NCBI GenBank assembly: GCA_028023455.1
Contig: JAQFVV010006256.1
Coordinates: forward strand, 1,860,001 to 1,924,000
Origin: Epiperipatus broadwayi
Taxonomy: Eukaryota; Onychophora; Udeonychophora; Euonychophora; Peripatidae
Length of the DNA stretch: 64,000 bases
Reading direction: 5' to 3'
In this document: positions 47,201 to 59,849 of the stretch, piece after piece
How the letters are laid out: each line of letters begins with the position of its first letter
Numbering within the stretch: the first letter of the stretch is position 1
Notes under the pieces: generated by a model
The model's database searches: none
Seen by the model: only the letters and a program-made list of their open reading frames with translations
Told to the model about the DNA's origin: nothing
Translations under genes and position numbers: made by a program

Positions 47201-48841
47201 GGTTGATGTAGAGATACTATAAATTGAAGAAACTGTATTAAATTAGATGAAACAAACATCTTCCTGCAATAGATGATTTTTCTGCAATTTATTTAGTACT
47301 AATGGTGATTTTTAAAATAAAACATTGTTTAATAAAATTTTATCATTATTTTATTTTATGTACTTATATAGTTACCTATTTAATTTTATTTATGTTAACA
47401 TCTAGAACCACTTTGCCTTATGTTTTAATTTTTAAAAACAAATTCTTAAGCATCAATAAGTGTGTATATGTATCTGTAAAAGTATTCTATATAATTATAC
47501 AGCAATAAAACAACAGCTGTGTACTCTAGTGCTGTCTATAATTAACATAAATAATAATGAATACTAGTGCATTTAAATCCATCCTCAGACCAATTCTAGC
47601 TTTTATGCCTATTATTGAAGCTATGGATTCAAAGGGGGGAATAATAAAATTATGCATGCAGCAATTTCTTTCACTCCACTTTAAGATTCAAGCTAAAAAC
47701 CTGAATTCCAAAACACTTCTTTTGAATACTCTGAATCGATTTCTCTTTACTTCTTAATGTTAATTCTGTTCAACATTCTCTATAAGAGAAGATTGCTCTA
47801 TGAAATAAAAACTAATTTTTATTATATTTTTACGGATTTAATACTACAAAATTATACCAGCATTTTTTTTCATTAACTGTTAACATCTTGTTTTTCTAAA
47901 TAAAAAATAAAGCTCCTATCTGAATCTAGTATAATTAATTTGTTCATAATTGATGGCGGTATCAATTCTTATGTAAATACGTCTTTAGAGAAAATTTATT
48001 TTATTTTTTCTGAAAGTTTGAAAAATTATATTGTAGTTAAGAGCCATATATTAAAGTAATGTAACAATTTAAAAATTTTCTCAATAAAAATATTTTTTAC
48101 GTTTAAATAAATACCTTTTACTTACTAACATTAATATTAATCCATTTAAGTTAAAGCAAACTTTTTATCTTTGATTTTATGTAAGTTGTTTTAATATTGA
48201 TTTTTCTCCTTGTTTGTTTTGTAATTCAATTTTTCAAACATTTGACCCTCGTCTGTATAACAAAGTAGTTTCTTTCTTTTATAGTCCAATGCGGCTTGCA
48301 CTTTCAATGAAGATTACGATAATCATAGCTCTAGTAAAAAATTTTGAACTTGATTGTTGTAATCCAGTACTGATTTTTAATACTATTAATTTGGCTAAAT
48401 CATCAAACCTTTTGTAATTAAATATTTCTCATACTAAAAAGAAATTGAGTGAAGATGAAATAACAGGCCAGTGTAGACTGTCATATAAGCTCATGCTTCT
48501 GATAGGTTTTTTTAAAAGTCAGTCTTACAGTAATTAGCCATGTTTCTGTTGTTTCTAATTGTATTTTATTATGCCACTGCCTCTATTTCCTTTTTATAAA
48601 TGTTTACTACATTTTAGTTTTTAAATACATATGAAGCCTTCTTATATATCTTCAACTGCATCAAATTTGTTCAAAATAGTGTTTACATTAGATTAACTCA
48701 CCATTGTCTTTATAAAGTAAGAAAATTATACTGATAAAATTATTTTGCTTTTTAGTGGCTTAGGTAAATATATTCTTTGCCTTCATTACTGTAAACTTAA
48801 AATTAATTTAAATTAATAGCATTTCAAAATTAATTAAAAAC
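47201..48841. other. AT-rich spacer, nothing recognised
   Basis: Three short plus-strand ORFs (47302-47508, 47557-47757, 48214-48417) have no recognisable motif or codon bias and are probably spurious. Confidence 0.5.
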
Positions 48842-48975
48842 AAAAATAAGCACCTAGTCTTGCGTTGTTAGCCAAGAGGTATCGCAGCCGCCATGCAAGC
48901 AAGTAGTTGGTTGCAGACAGTTGTGGGTTTGCATCCCAGCCGATGCTATGACATATGAAAAAAAAAATAAGCACC
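48842..48975 (+). mobile_element. SINE-A with perfect 13-bp target-site duplication
   Basis: AAAAATAAGCACC at 48842-48854 is repeated exactly at 48963-48975 around a 108-bp insert. The insert has a pol III A box (TTAGCCAAGAGGT), a B box (GGGTTTGCATCCC) about 50 nt downstream, and the family tail GATGCTATGACATATGA followed by A residues. The long stretch between the boxes suits a tRNA with a long variable arm such as Ser or Leu, though the ancestor is not certain. Perfect duplications imply a fairly recent insertion by LINE machinery. Confidence 0.85.
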
Positions 48976-50899
48976 AACATTTTTACAATTTTTTGTTGGC
49001 ATTTTATTAATAATAATGAAACTTATAAAAACAAAAGTTGTGGCAAATCTTATTTAAGGTCGGTGGAGATTAGTTAATGATTAATATACTATGATAAAAT
49101 ACAGTATTTTTTATAATTTTCAAAGTTAGTAGAAAAATGATTTATTTTATGTATTTATATAAAAAATTGGATTAATATTTAAGAAAAAGTTAAGTCAATA
49201 AATTATATAAGATATAAAAAAATAATAAGTTAATTAAAGGAAACAAGTTAAAAAAATATGAATGTAATTAAAAAAATAGTTTAGAGTTTTATAAGAATAA
49301 AAAAATATAAAATACAAAGAATATGATAGCTGTGAAGTTCTTATTTGGTGCAAAGGTAGGTTCTTTAAATTGTAGATATGATTTTATAAAGATAGAAGAG
49401 ATAATATAGACCATCTAATTTTTAAATCAGAGATGGTAAAAGAGAAACAAAATAAGTTGTAAATGGAATAGACCTAAGATAATATTTAAAAAAGAATAAA
49501 AAATTATTTGAATTTTGTTTAGGTTTTTATGATAAAAATAAGGAATAATTCAAAGAATTTTGGAATTAATAAAACAATTTTTGTTAAATTTAGATAGAAG
49601 AATAAAAAATAGTTAAATGATAACAAAATGATGTGATAGCACTAGAATGGAAGAAGTCAATGGATGGAAAACATTTCAGAGGAAAAAATGCTTGATTTAG
49701 TTAACAGTATTATATACATTATAGTTTTCTGTGTTCAAAAACTTTTGATTTTGTGTAAGTAGAAGCCATTCATAATCACTTCATAAAATACTTCATTAAT
49801 AAGAGTGATTTATTACTAAAATAAAAATTAGAAGTCTATTTAGAATATATTTAATTATTGTCTCAGAAATTAAATTTAAATTTTTATATTTAAATTTATT
49901 TTATTATCTGATTAAAACAAAAAGTGCTTATGTTCTGGTTTATTTTATCAATTTCTTTTATCTAAAACATCTTAGAAACTAAATATTTTAAGGAAAACTC
50001 TTTTATTTATATTTACTAATACCAGTTTTAAATAAAAACCATTTAAATAAATGTACATATTTATTTTAAATATAAAAAAAAGTTGTTTCGGACATCAAAG
50101 TAATATTTGAAACTAAAGATAATTGAGCTGACCGTTTAAACATGTTGATGCATTTTAGAATTGAAGAGTACAACTTAATTTGCTTAACAAAGAGTTTAAA
50201 TAGTATAAAAAAGTCATTGGGATAGTTTGGTAATGTAAAAATAAAATTGCCTGTAACTCGAAATTAAAGCATCATAGATCTTAGGTTTATTACGTTTTAA
50301 TAAAATTTTTTATAAATCGTTCATAACAATATAAAGTCTTTCTTTAATTATTTATATGGCCAAAATGATAGATTATCTAGTACTATTTTAAATGGACTAT
50401 AACCTGAAAAAGTACCATTATTTCCGTATTAAATTTTTAGACAATTGGACTGAGATTTAATTTGTACAAGAACTTTAGTTTGAACACTTCAAGAATAAAA
50501 TATATGTTGCCAGAAACAGAACATGTCAAGGTATGGAATAAATCTGAAAAACTGAGAAAATTATAAAAAAAAAAATAATCAAGATTTTAATACTTAATTT
50601 TTTTTATTTTTATATAGACCCATAAATTATAATTTTTTAGAATTAAAATTTAAACTAACATTTCATATATACACGTTCATCACATCCCTGCTGAAATTCT
50701 TAATAAAATAATATATAAAATGATTTGCTTGCGATAATATTTTTTCTAAAACATTAAAAATTGAACATCTTGGAAACTTTCATTTTCATTAGCTTTTCCA
50801 ACAGTTTTTAATACATGCATGCCCCTGCTAGAAACATGTTTTTTTTCTAATAAATAAGATTAATATTTAACAATAATTATTACAAATCAAATATTATGC
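48976..50899. other. AT-rich spacer, nothing recognised
   Basis: The stretch 49300-49800 has a faintly coding look (lysine- and isoleucine-rich, many stops) that could be old LINE sequence, but no motif is firm enough to assign. Confidence 0.4.
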
Positions 50900-51011
50900 A
50901 AAAAACTGTATATCAAGCATAGGTGGTCAAGAGGTCAGTGACAGTGCTTTGTCCTGGGTTAGCGGATTCGCTTCCTGACTGATACTATGACACATGAGGA
51001 AAAAAACTGTA
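50900..51011 (+). mobile_element. SINE-A with perfect 11-bp target-site duplication
   Basis: AAAAAACTGTA at 50900-50910 and 51001-51011 flanks a 90-bp insert. The insert has an A box (TGGTCAAGAGGTC), a B box (GGATTCGCTTCC) and tail GATACTATGACACATGAGG. Boxes and tail match the 48.9-kb copy, with a shorter internal region (about 18 bp less). Confidence 0.85.
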
Positions 51012-51519
51012 ATACATTGTAATTTATCAAAAAATAACATTTATTTTAAAACAATAGCAAAAAAATTAATATACAATATAAAACAGTAAAAAAAAACTGG
51101 CCAGATGAAAGTCTAAAACACTCTTCAAGACGTATACATAACTAGGTACAAGTCCAACAGATGACAGAAGATTAATAGTCCAGAAATAGCATTTATAAAT
51201 GATATATGCTTGAAAATAAAAGAATTAAGTTTATTTCCATAACATTCTCAAATAAATATTTATGTGTCTATATTAAAAAAAAACCAAATTTTTATTAAAT
51301 AATCATAAGTTATAATTATTTCTGGGAAATAAAACAAAAGTTATTAAACAAAAAATTTATCAAGCTATTTACATTTTATAATGCAGTTTGTTGCAAAATA
51401 AATTTTGAATTTGCAAGAAATATTTTTTTTTCTTATTTTTATCTGTTTTCTTTTCTTCTTTTTATATTTTATGATTCATTATTATCATTTATCATTAAAT
51501 ATGCCATTGAGATAGAGTA
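51012..51519. other. AT-rich spacer, nothing recognised
   Basis: No supported feature. Confidence 0.45.
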
Positions 51520-51775
51520 GATAAAGTTGGGATGGATTGCTGAGGTGAGAGTGGAGAATAATAATCTGTCTATTAAAGTTTGAAGACATTCCATCTTAAT
51601 ATAAACCAAGCAATGATTATATATGTGTAAGGGAGATAATAATCTGGATCAACTGATAAGTGCTGGATAAGCACAAAATAGTTCTATTGGAGATTATATT
51701 TTTTTACATACATGGTGGCATGTGTATCAGTTGTGTAAGATGGCATGGATAATTGAAGGGAGTTTGAAATTCTGC
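51520..51775 (+). repeat. Hammerhead-like dispersed repeat, copy 3
   Basis: Colinear with 1610-1865, including the upstream GATGG...GGTGAGAGTGGAGA block. The hammerhead-like core lies at 51641-51695: stem I AATCT..TCAA with partner TTGG..AGATT (outer 5 bp perfect), core CTGATAA (G8 to A), stem II GTGCT/AGCAC, core AAAA. Confidence 0.7.
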
Positions 51776-52406
51776 TTTAAAATCCCCTCTAATTAAATAT
51801 TTATCATTAAACATTTGTAATCATACAAAAAAGAGCTGTAATAGTTAATTTTTATATATTTTGCTAGCAGAGAGAGTAAAGTTGAAGACCATTTACCATG
51901 GAAGTCATTATTAGAAAACATATTGGTTACTACCACCTGACTTGGTGACAGCTGTCTCATGAATATGCATGAAATTAATGAAATTTTGTTAATATTTCTC
52001 TTATTATTAAAACATACAATGGCCATATATGTGTGTATTGAAATTTTATCAGAATAGCTTGCTAAACTTTAAAGTTCATCTCTCAGCTAGCATGTGGCTC
52101 CATTTGGGATAAATTAATATTATCCAACATTAATTTGAGAAGACATCCCCTAGTATGGAAGAGAAGAAGTTCATTACATTTTGAAGACTTGTTTTTATTA
52201 TGATTCATCTGGTTTATAAATACAAAATACCATTGCTACTCTACCATAATTATATCTATCAACTTTACAAAAAAGAAAATGAAAAATCCTATTGATGCTA
52301 ATCAACAAGACACCAAAATCAGGACTAATAAAGTTTATTCACCTATCAACATAGTGAATAAATACTTTGACTATTTCATAGAATAAAGTAGGTTTACTTT
52401 ATATTA

Positions 52407-52431
52407 CAAGCATATATATATATATATATAT
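52407..52431. repeat. (AT)n microsatellite
   Basis: About 25 bp of AT dinucleotides. Confidence 0.85.
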
Positions 52432-52664
52432 ATGGACATGTATAATGCCTGGCACAATATATATATATGATGACGACTAATGGATTAAATTATGCATTCC
52501 CAACCAAGTTAAAAAGTACAGAATTAATTAACAAACTACAACTGAAATTATCTCATTGACAGAAATAAATAAATAATTTTAAGGGTCCAATTTTTATCAT
52601 AAACAGCTATATCTCAAGAATTACATAAATATTTAAATACTTGAAAACCAAGCACTCTTCACAA

Positions 52665-52736
52665 ACTTGGGAACTTAATTGTAAGTATAGGGGATTTGAA
52701 ACTTGGGAACTTAATTGTAAGTATAGGGGATTTGAA
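52665..52736 (+). repeat. 36-bp perfect tandem duplication
   Basis: ACTTGGGAACTTAATTGTAA... at 52665-52700 is repeated exactly at 52701-52736, at the edge of the hammerhead-like copy 4. It accounts for the repetitive start of the 99-aa ORF here, which is not a gene. Confidence 0.95.
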
Positions 52737-52887
52737 TTCAGACTTTCAAACACCCTTCAACTATCCACACTATCTTATACAATTGATACACATGACCACA
52801 CAAATGTAAAAAAGATAAATAATCACCAATATATGTATTTTGTGCTAAACCAGCACTCATCAGTTAGTCCAGATTATCATCTTCCCC

Positions 52888-52930
<43 letters not shown>
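52737..52930 (-). repeat. Hammerhead-like dispersed repeat, copy 4, with (AT)n expansion
   Basis: Minus-strand copy, inverted relative to copy 3 about 1 kb away. Where the other copies have a short TATATA, this one has a (TA)n of about 38 bp (52889-52926). Confidence 0.7.
52821..52875 (-). ncRNA. Hammerhead-ribozyme-like core, copy 4 (best preserved)
   Basis: The minus strand has stem I AATCT..CTAA, a perfect core CTGATGA, stem II GTGCT/AGCAC with loop GGTTT, core AAAA (G12 to A), stem III ATA/TAT with loop CA, H17 = A, and stem I partner TTGG..TGATT (CTAA/TTGG with one G-T wobble, outer helix 4 of 5). A single substitution separates it from a canonical core. Confidence 0.6.
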
Positions 52931-55900
52931 GACCATCTGAATGGGCACAAGGGTTTAAGATACCTTGTATCTTAGATAAATAGCTATATAGTATTATAAA
53001 AAAATGAAATAGCCTTAGAATTTTAAAAATTTTTGAACAAAATTATTTAAGGTTTAAATATGGATTGTTATGCAGTTTATTGACTACTTGATAGGTATTT
53101 ATTAGTATTATTGTAGTTAATAGGGTATATAATGTAAGGAAGGGGGTTGTTTATTTATGAAATTGATATATTTTGTTGGAAAAATGCAAAGTTATCCTAT
53201 GTTAGTATAATATTTAGTTGAATGGTTTGTACAGTCCTTTATTCATTAATTCTTATCCTTGTGTCAACAGAATAGCAGCTTTAATTATATTTAGTTAAGA
53301 CAGTTCAATGTTTAGATTGTAGTGCATGCATATGTATACCTGTATGATTCTGCCATAGGTTTTATCTCATTTTCATTCTTTAAATAATAGCAAACAATAG
53401 TACATTCACAATAAAAAACATTTAAACTACAGTAGTATCTTAAATAATTAACAAATATATATTTCTTTCCAGTAATTAGTAGATAGTTAGATCAATAAAT
53501 TATTTTACAAATTGAATAAATTGTTAATCATTTTTATTTGATAGTTAATTAATATTCATTTTTCTTTCAAGTTTGTAAAAGCTATTTATTTCATTATTTG
53601 TATATTTTTTTTTTTTTTGTCATTTAATTCTGAAAATCAAAATCATTTTTTTTTTGTAAAGATTTTTTTTTTTGAATATGTAATTAGCAGAGTTGGCAAG
53701 ATGCATGGGAGTAAGCTAGTAACAAAAAAGAAAAAATGCAAATGAACTGTTGCTAAAGAGAGAGCTTGTAACAAAGATCTCCAGTATGTAAAAAAAAATT
53801 AGCTTTGTAAAGAATTATAGCCAAAAAGACAGTGGCTTATATTTTTCAAACAACTAAAGTTAATTGCTGAAGTCAGATTAGAAGAAATATATCATGGAAG
53901 GAACTAATTTCAATATGCAGCACTAAACTTTATAGAGGTACTCGGCTTTGCTTATTCTCTTTCAATTTAAACATTCTAAACTAATCTTTTCGTCACTATT
54001 ACTCTTGTAAAGATGTATATTAATATCATGCAGTCTATATTATTTTATTTTATTTTAGTTTTAAATAAGAATGATTCACATAAGTGTTATTATTTTATCA
54101 TTAAGCAACATATTTTTTTTTTTTGATATATGGAAAACGTGTGCAGAACTGTTATATAGAATACATATTATTCTCACTATTTTTCTTGCGAAGATTATAC
54201 ATAGACTTAAGGATGTGTCTATCTTGATAGAGCATACCATGTTTAAATTCTTCGTAATTAGATAACAATACTCATTCATTGGATATATATCTGGAGCTAA
54301 TATGCATTTATAAATTAAGGAAATAAAATATAACTACTTCTGTTTGAATTGAATTTGATGGACAAAATTACTGGTAAATTTAGTTCTCTTCAATAAAAAC
54401 AGAATATCAAATAAACCATTATTAATCACGGAATTACTAAAGACAATTTACAGTGGATAATGCTATTCAAAATAATAAGGACAATTGCGTATTTAACCCA
54501 GAACGGCACAAGGAATATTGTATATTTCTCAGTATAATAAAGGAGAAATTAACTGCTTGTGATTTGGTATCTCAATGGATATGTTATGAATATTGGAAAG
54601 TAGTGGGTTTATTTAAGTTAAACTTATATATTTCTTTTTTTTAAGTTATACTGCAGAAGTGCATTTAATTTAAAGTCGGTTTGGAATGTGTCCTACGTTG
54701 TTTATTATAATATCCCGGAGGAAGCTTGGCAAATGAACTTTTTTATTCAGATTACAAAACTAATAACTTTTGTGTTTTTATCTTTTTAATTTTTTTTATT
54801 ACTTAACTCATATAATGTATATAATGGATAGAGAAGCTTTATTATTATTATGTTTATGTTATAATCTATGTTATTTTGATTTTCAAGACCATCTCGGAAA
54901 ATGCGCTACTTAAAAAAAAAAAGTAGTATGGTAAAAATATTGATTGTGTTCAAATAGGTCTTATTATTTTCCTTAAGAGGATGAGGGAAATATTTTTAAT
55001 AATATATTTATTATTAGAGAGGTTTACATTTATTTTGCATATGTTATTATCTTAAAGTGAGAATTATTATTATTATTATTATTTTTTTTTGAATCAACGA
55101 ACTAACGTATAATAAAAATAATTTGTTAAATATAAAAAGAAAGTTCGTTCATAATAATTAGAAGCATTAAATCTTAAAAGTAACCTAAAGTTTATTAAAT
55201 TAAAACAGTTATACCTTAATGCAATATTTAATTATCATATTACCTACTTAGTGTGTAATTTAGGGTTAATATTATATATACTTTTGTTCGCGAGTGTGTG
55301 TTTGTTTTGCACAATTGTAATATTTGTGTGATAGAGTATAATTTGTGAATATTTTATGCATAAATTCGTACACTGTCGTATTTCCTGAGTTGAACAGATT
55401 GATATATTATCTGTAGTTATTTATCTGCTAGCATGTATTTATAAGGTTCAATATTTTAGAAGCTATGATAATAGAAAGAAATCTGACTGCGTTGTAATAT
55501 TTATAGGGATAGGAGATCTTGCTTCTTTGATATATGCTAATAATTTCCATGAGTAGAGCCTAGTTTATTTTATATGTGTATGATTAATGATATTGTTGAA
55601 GTGATGTTCTTAGGGCCCTGGTGATGTGGAATTAAAAATCCCCACCAAATAATATATTTAGAAGTAAAGGAGTTATTGTTAAAAGATGATTAAATGATGC
55701 TTAGGAAGTTATGTGACGTTTTCTTGGATTCTTGGTGTTGAGTAGATGTTCTCCGCCAAAGGTATATGTGGAATTAGATGAATTCTAGTAGAAGTGTTCA
55801 ATAGATGTTTATCAGTTCCTCATGTATATTCCCTTTATAACGTGTTGTATGTAAAATCATAAAATATAGCTTTGTGTTAATTAAAAAGTAGTTAGACAAA

Positions 55901-58004
55901 TTGTTAGATTAATTCTGGATGTAGTACTAGTGTCATATTTATGGAGGATTTACGACATTGTTGGAAATAAATTAATTATGTGATATTTTCTTAATGAAGG
56001 GAGAGTTTGCAGAAAACATTGTTTTATAGTATTGCTGCTTGAACGTACACACACACGCGTAATATAAATAATATCGCGAATTGGGGTATAGAATTATGAA
56101 ATATAAAAATGAGAAATAAATGCTCGGAAATATACTAAATTCAGTTAATAAAGGTATAAAACATTAAGATTTAAACAGGAAATAAGTATTTTAAACTATA
56201 ATGTATCTATTTAAGTAAAAATTAATCATCAAATCATCAGAATAAACATGATTTTGCTATATATGAAAGGTATAAGGAATTGGAATTATTATTTAGTCAA
56301 TTAGAGAAAGTTGTTTTGCTGAAAGCCAAAGATTAATGGTTTGATTTGTTTTGTCAATCAACCGTAATATCTTCTCGAAAGTATTTATATTTTTTTTTGT
56401 TGTGATAATAATATGATATTTCATTTATTTATTGTCGTATGGATAAAACATCTAAGCAAGTTATGTGTTCCAAGTCGGGATCTTTAAGTTTATTATTAGT
56501 TTATTTAGATAGTAGGCATCCCAAACTGATGCTAAAGATTTATTTAATAATTTAAAGGTCTATAAAACGAAGACCTATTTTGTAAATATTATGTTCATCC
56601 CAATTTATTTTGTTTATTTGTAATAAATGATGTATTTGGTTATTTAAATTTAAAACAACTGTGTCGCGAGTTATTTTTTTTTTGTATACATTCGTATTTC
56701 CATTTCCACATCTCCACATTGTATAAATCTATTATAAAACAGATATACTATTTTAAAGTTATCAGATTAAATTTTCTAGTGTCTGACAATATTGTATTTC
56801 TTAATCCAAACATTATAAAGAGTATTTGCCACTTGATAAACGTATTAGAAAGGTTGCCAAGTCAGTATATTCGTTAGATGATGATATGAGATTAAAATAC
56901 CCTATCGCTGTCATTATCTTATTATTGAAGCACAGTAAAATATTTAGTCAATTTGTTTCATTATATTTTAGCATACTTTATAATTATAACTTATGGGCAA
57001 TGGAGTTTATTAATTCAACTGTGTTTATTAATTTCTCTGAGATCTTATTATTTATTTCTTGATTGGCATTAAAGTAGATGTGTGGATTATAATATGCCAA
57101 GTAATGGAATTGTCTACGAATATAATTATAGCAAGCTGATATATGTTATACTTAGATGAAGGAAGAAATTAAGTTTAAAGTATATTTTTAATAGACCGTA
57201 CTAAGTAAACATTATGATTTTTTATCATACAATCAATTAACAAAGGAATTTACATTATATTGAATGTTTTATAATATTTCTTTTTTTATTCATCTATTAT
57301 TATATATCTTATGAACTGCCTATAGCCTCCCACTGAGCTGAGCTGAACATAAACTTAAATATAGAGTCTCAGTAATAATTTTATATTATATATTTTCTTA
57401 TATTGTTCTATTCATTAATAGAACTGGCGCCTGGGCATTTCGTTCATGTAATATATATGAGCGGTGTTGGGAGTGTAGGTTATAATATATATATATTGTA
57501 ATGGATGCTTAAAACACCATTACAAAATTGAAGTTTTATAGGGGTGAAGAAAATAAAATAAATTTTTATAAGATTTTGCTTGTTAAACTTGATTAAAAGT
57601 TTTTTTTTAATGCTTGTACAAATATATATATATATGTACGTGGGAATTATATTTTAATACCACAGCTATATTTGGTTTTTGCTTTTGAAAAAAAAAGGAC
57701 TAAGATTAGTTTTTTTTTTTATATACTTATGTAAAAGTGAACTGTATAAATAAATTGCTTTTCAGATTTGGGATTTAAATTGATAAAAATAATTAAAAAG
57801 AAAGAAAACAAAAGAAAAGAATTTTTCATTAGTTAATCCCTAGATCTGTAAAAGGCAATTTATTTTCGTTAATTGGATAACAATTGTTAGCTAGATGAAG
57901 AATTTTATAAATTTTAATTTTAAAAAAAGTTTCGTAATTGATTCAGATATGAGATATGATTCAGCTATAAAAGGTTTAACCAGGCCATTGTATTGTTTTT
58001 AACT
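52931..58004. other. Long region without recognised genes
   Basis: About 5 kb. The 54.4-57.5 kb part is less simple than average, with more CpG words. It holds only short ORFs (54071-54265, 54453-54644, 56826-57062) without motifs. ACTGGCGCCTGGGC near 57411 superficially resembles a retroviral primer-binding site. Nothing here is firm enough to annotate; intron or UTR of a host gene is possible. Confidence 0.4.
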
Positions 58005-58133
58005 AACTCTGAGATACTTCCACCAACTCTGAGAGATACTTCCACAAAATCTGAGAGATTGTTATACAAACTCTGTAGATACATTCACCAACTTTGAGAG
58101 AATCTTACACAAACTCTGAGGGATACTTGCACA
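58005..58133 (+). repeat. 22-bp minisatellite, six units
   Basis: Six consecutive units of 20-22 bp based on AACTCTGAGAGATACTTCCA, starting at 58005, 58025, 58047, 58069, 58090 and 58112. Identity to the consensus is about 75-95% by eye. The unit length is not a multiple of three and all frames are interrupted, so it is unlikely to be coding. Confidence 0.85.
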
Positions 58134-58279
58134 AACTATTCCTGCCAAAAATACTTGGAGAGAACAATTCCTGCATATTCTGAAAGAAAGCTGATCCGGT
58201 AATTATTCTACCTAGACAGAACATTAAACCTACTGTAGGGATATTTTCTTCTACCATGATGTGCTAAGCTTTTTGCCAG

Positions 58280-58399
58280 GACAGATTCATGCTTCCTGTA
58301 TCTCCAGCCTATAATGCCAGAAAAACCAAACCATTAACCAACTTGCCCAAGCCTACCATCAGTGAATCCAGATCAATGGACCACACTCAAGAAGTCTAG
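58280..58399 (+). other. Candidate terminal coding exon of an unknown gene
   Basis: A splice-acceptor-like CTTTTTGCCAG with an upstream CTAAG branch-like word ends at 58279. The following 120 nt form exactly 39 codons plus TAG, of ordinary amino-acid composition (DRFMLPVSPAYNARKTKPLT at the start, SMDHTQEV at the end), in a patch that is GC-richer than its surroundings. AATAAA occurs 13-18 nt after the stop. Without an upstream exon in the window this stays a suggestion; the short length means chance is quite possible. Confidence 0.25.
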
Positions 58400-59483
58400 T
58401 GCACTAGCATTTAAATAAATTATTAAGGTACCTTTTGTTGTACAATTGAAATAATTTTATTGTCTTAAATTTGTTTTTTTTTTTAATATAAATATGTTTC
58501 AAGTTTTATCTTATGTAATTCAGTTTCTGTGCATTTGATTTTTTTTCTTTTTAATGAGTACTGGTTTCAACCTGTATTGTATTTTCCATTTAAGACTTAG
58601 TAAGTAAGATAGTATAAAGTTATTTGTAATCTCACATTCATTTTTATTATTTAGAGCAATCTGGATATTACAGACTATTTTAATTTGCTTCTGGCTCATG
58701 ACCCATTTTGTTATTAGTCCTATTTATGTTGTGAAACTTTAATTATTTATAATAGACTAATATGAAATATAATAGCCATTAGTTTTATTCCTTTGAGCTT
58801 CCAATTTGTTTATTAGGGACACGTATGATCATTTTAACCCTTTCAATTGGTAGATCATGAGCTCCTAGCCTATCTCATTCAGAGGGAGGTCAATTGATTG
58901 AAAGTAATAACATTCAATGCCATTTTTTTATTAATGTTTTGGAAGCTACCTTCACGTTTCTCTTGTTTTGGCATACAATTTCAGAAATTTCAAATACAGA
59001 GATTTAGGCTTTTTATAACCATGGGTTATAAACATGAAACTAACTCCCATTTTTCTTGTGTGAGATCACTGTATACTTACTAATATTTTTCCTACTGTCA
59101 GTATTTTGCACTCTTTCTGCTATAATTATATAATGCGCAAAACTCATTTCTAAGCAATGTTAAAAATATTTTAATTTTGACGAATGTATGAATAGTGCAT
59201 TTTAAAGTTTGTTATTCAGATTTATATTTATTTAATCATGCTACTAATAAAATATTTATTCATTTTTACTTAGTTGATTTTGTTTTCTGTAGCTACCTTT
59301 CCAACCTTCGAACAAAACATAAGATCTCATTTGCTTGATTAAGCTAGTTCAGCACATTCAGGTTTGCACATCCTGTCCACCCTTATAAATAAATGTCTAG
59401 TTCCAATTTTTGGACTGTGGTGTCCTTATGGTCAGTATATGTGAAACCAAAAACTTTAGTCTGGTACATAGGTAAAGAACTTT
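58400..59483. other. AT-rich region, possibly includes a degenerate LTR at its end
   Basis: Mostly unremarkable. The 59280-59480 part has TATAAATAAATG (59385) and leads into the primer-binding-site-like sequence, so it may be the end of an LTR whose start I cannot define. Confidence 0.35.
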
Positions 59484-59508
59484 TGGCACATCCAAACGTG
59501 GGAGCTGA
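59484..59508 (+). promoter_or_regulatory. Primer-binding-site-like sequence of a gypsy-type element
   Basis: TGGCACATCCAAACGTGGGA is close to the TGGCGCCCAACGTGGGG context that follows the left LTR in many Ty3/gypsy elements, with CpG-type decay. It lies about 360 bp before the gag-like coding region. Confidence 0.4.
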
Positions 59509-59849
59509 TATTAAAACTTTATGTGAAATGCTTTGTTCGAAAGGTTGAAAAAAAAACAGAAACTGTAGGCAAAAATAGATGAAATAAAGTTAGTGGTAGA
59601 ATAAAAGTTAATGGAGAGGTGCAAGTAGTTTTAGATCTATCCATATTTAATGTTTTGATATTCAAAAAGAGTTTATTAATTCGATGTTCGTAAAATTTTT
59701 AAAAAAGTAAAGAGTTTAAGTTTGCTTTTTAAAAATAAAATAAAGTTAGCAGTTGAAGATTAAAAAAAAACATTAATAAACAGATATAAAAGAAAAGTTC
59801 GGTTGATAATTTGGAATAAAAAAATTAAATTTAACAGGGCTAAGTTTAT

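Noticed and set aside
47302-48417. Three consecutive short plus-strand ORFs as a gene
   Set aside because: There is no shared frame, no splice signals that join them and no recognisable motif.
53688-53885. Similarity to the 11.43-11.58 kb patch (GTTGGCAAGAT, GCTTGTAACA, GCTGAAGTCA)
   Set aside because: Shared words are short and interrupted by unrelated sequence; not convincing as a repeat family by eye.
57408-57430. ACTGGCGCCTGGGC as a retroviral primer-binding site
   Set aside because: Only about seven bases fit, and neither an LTR end before it nor gag after it is visible.
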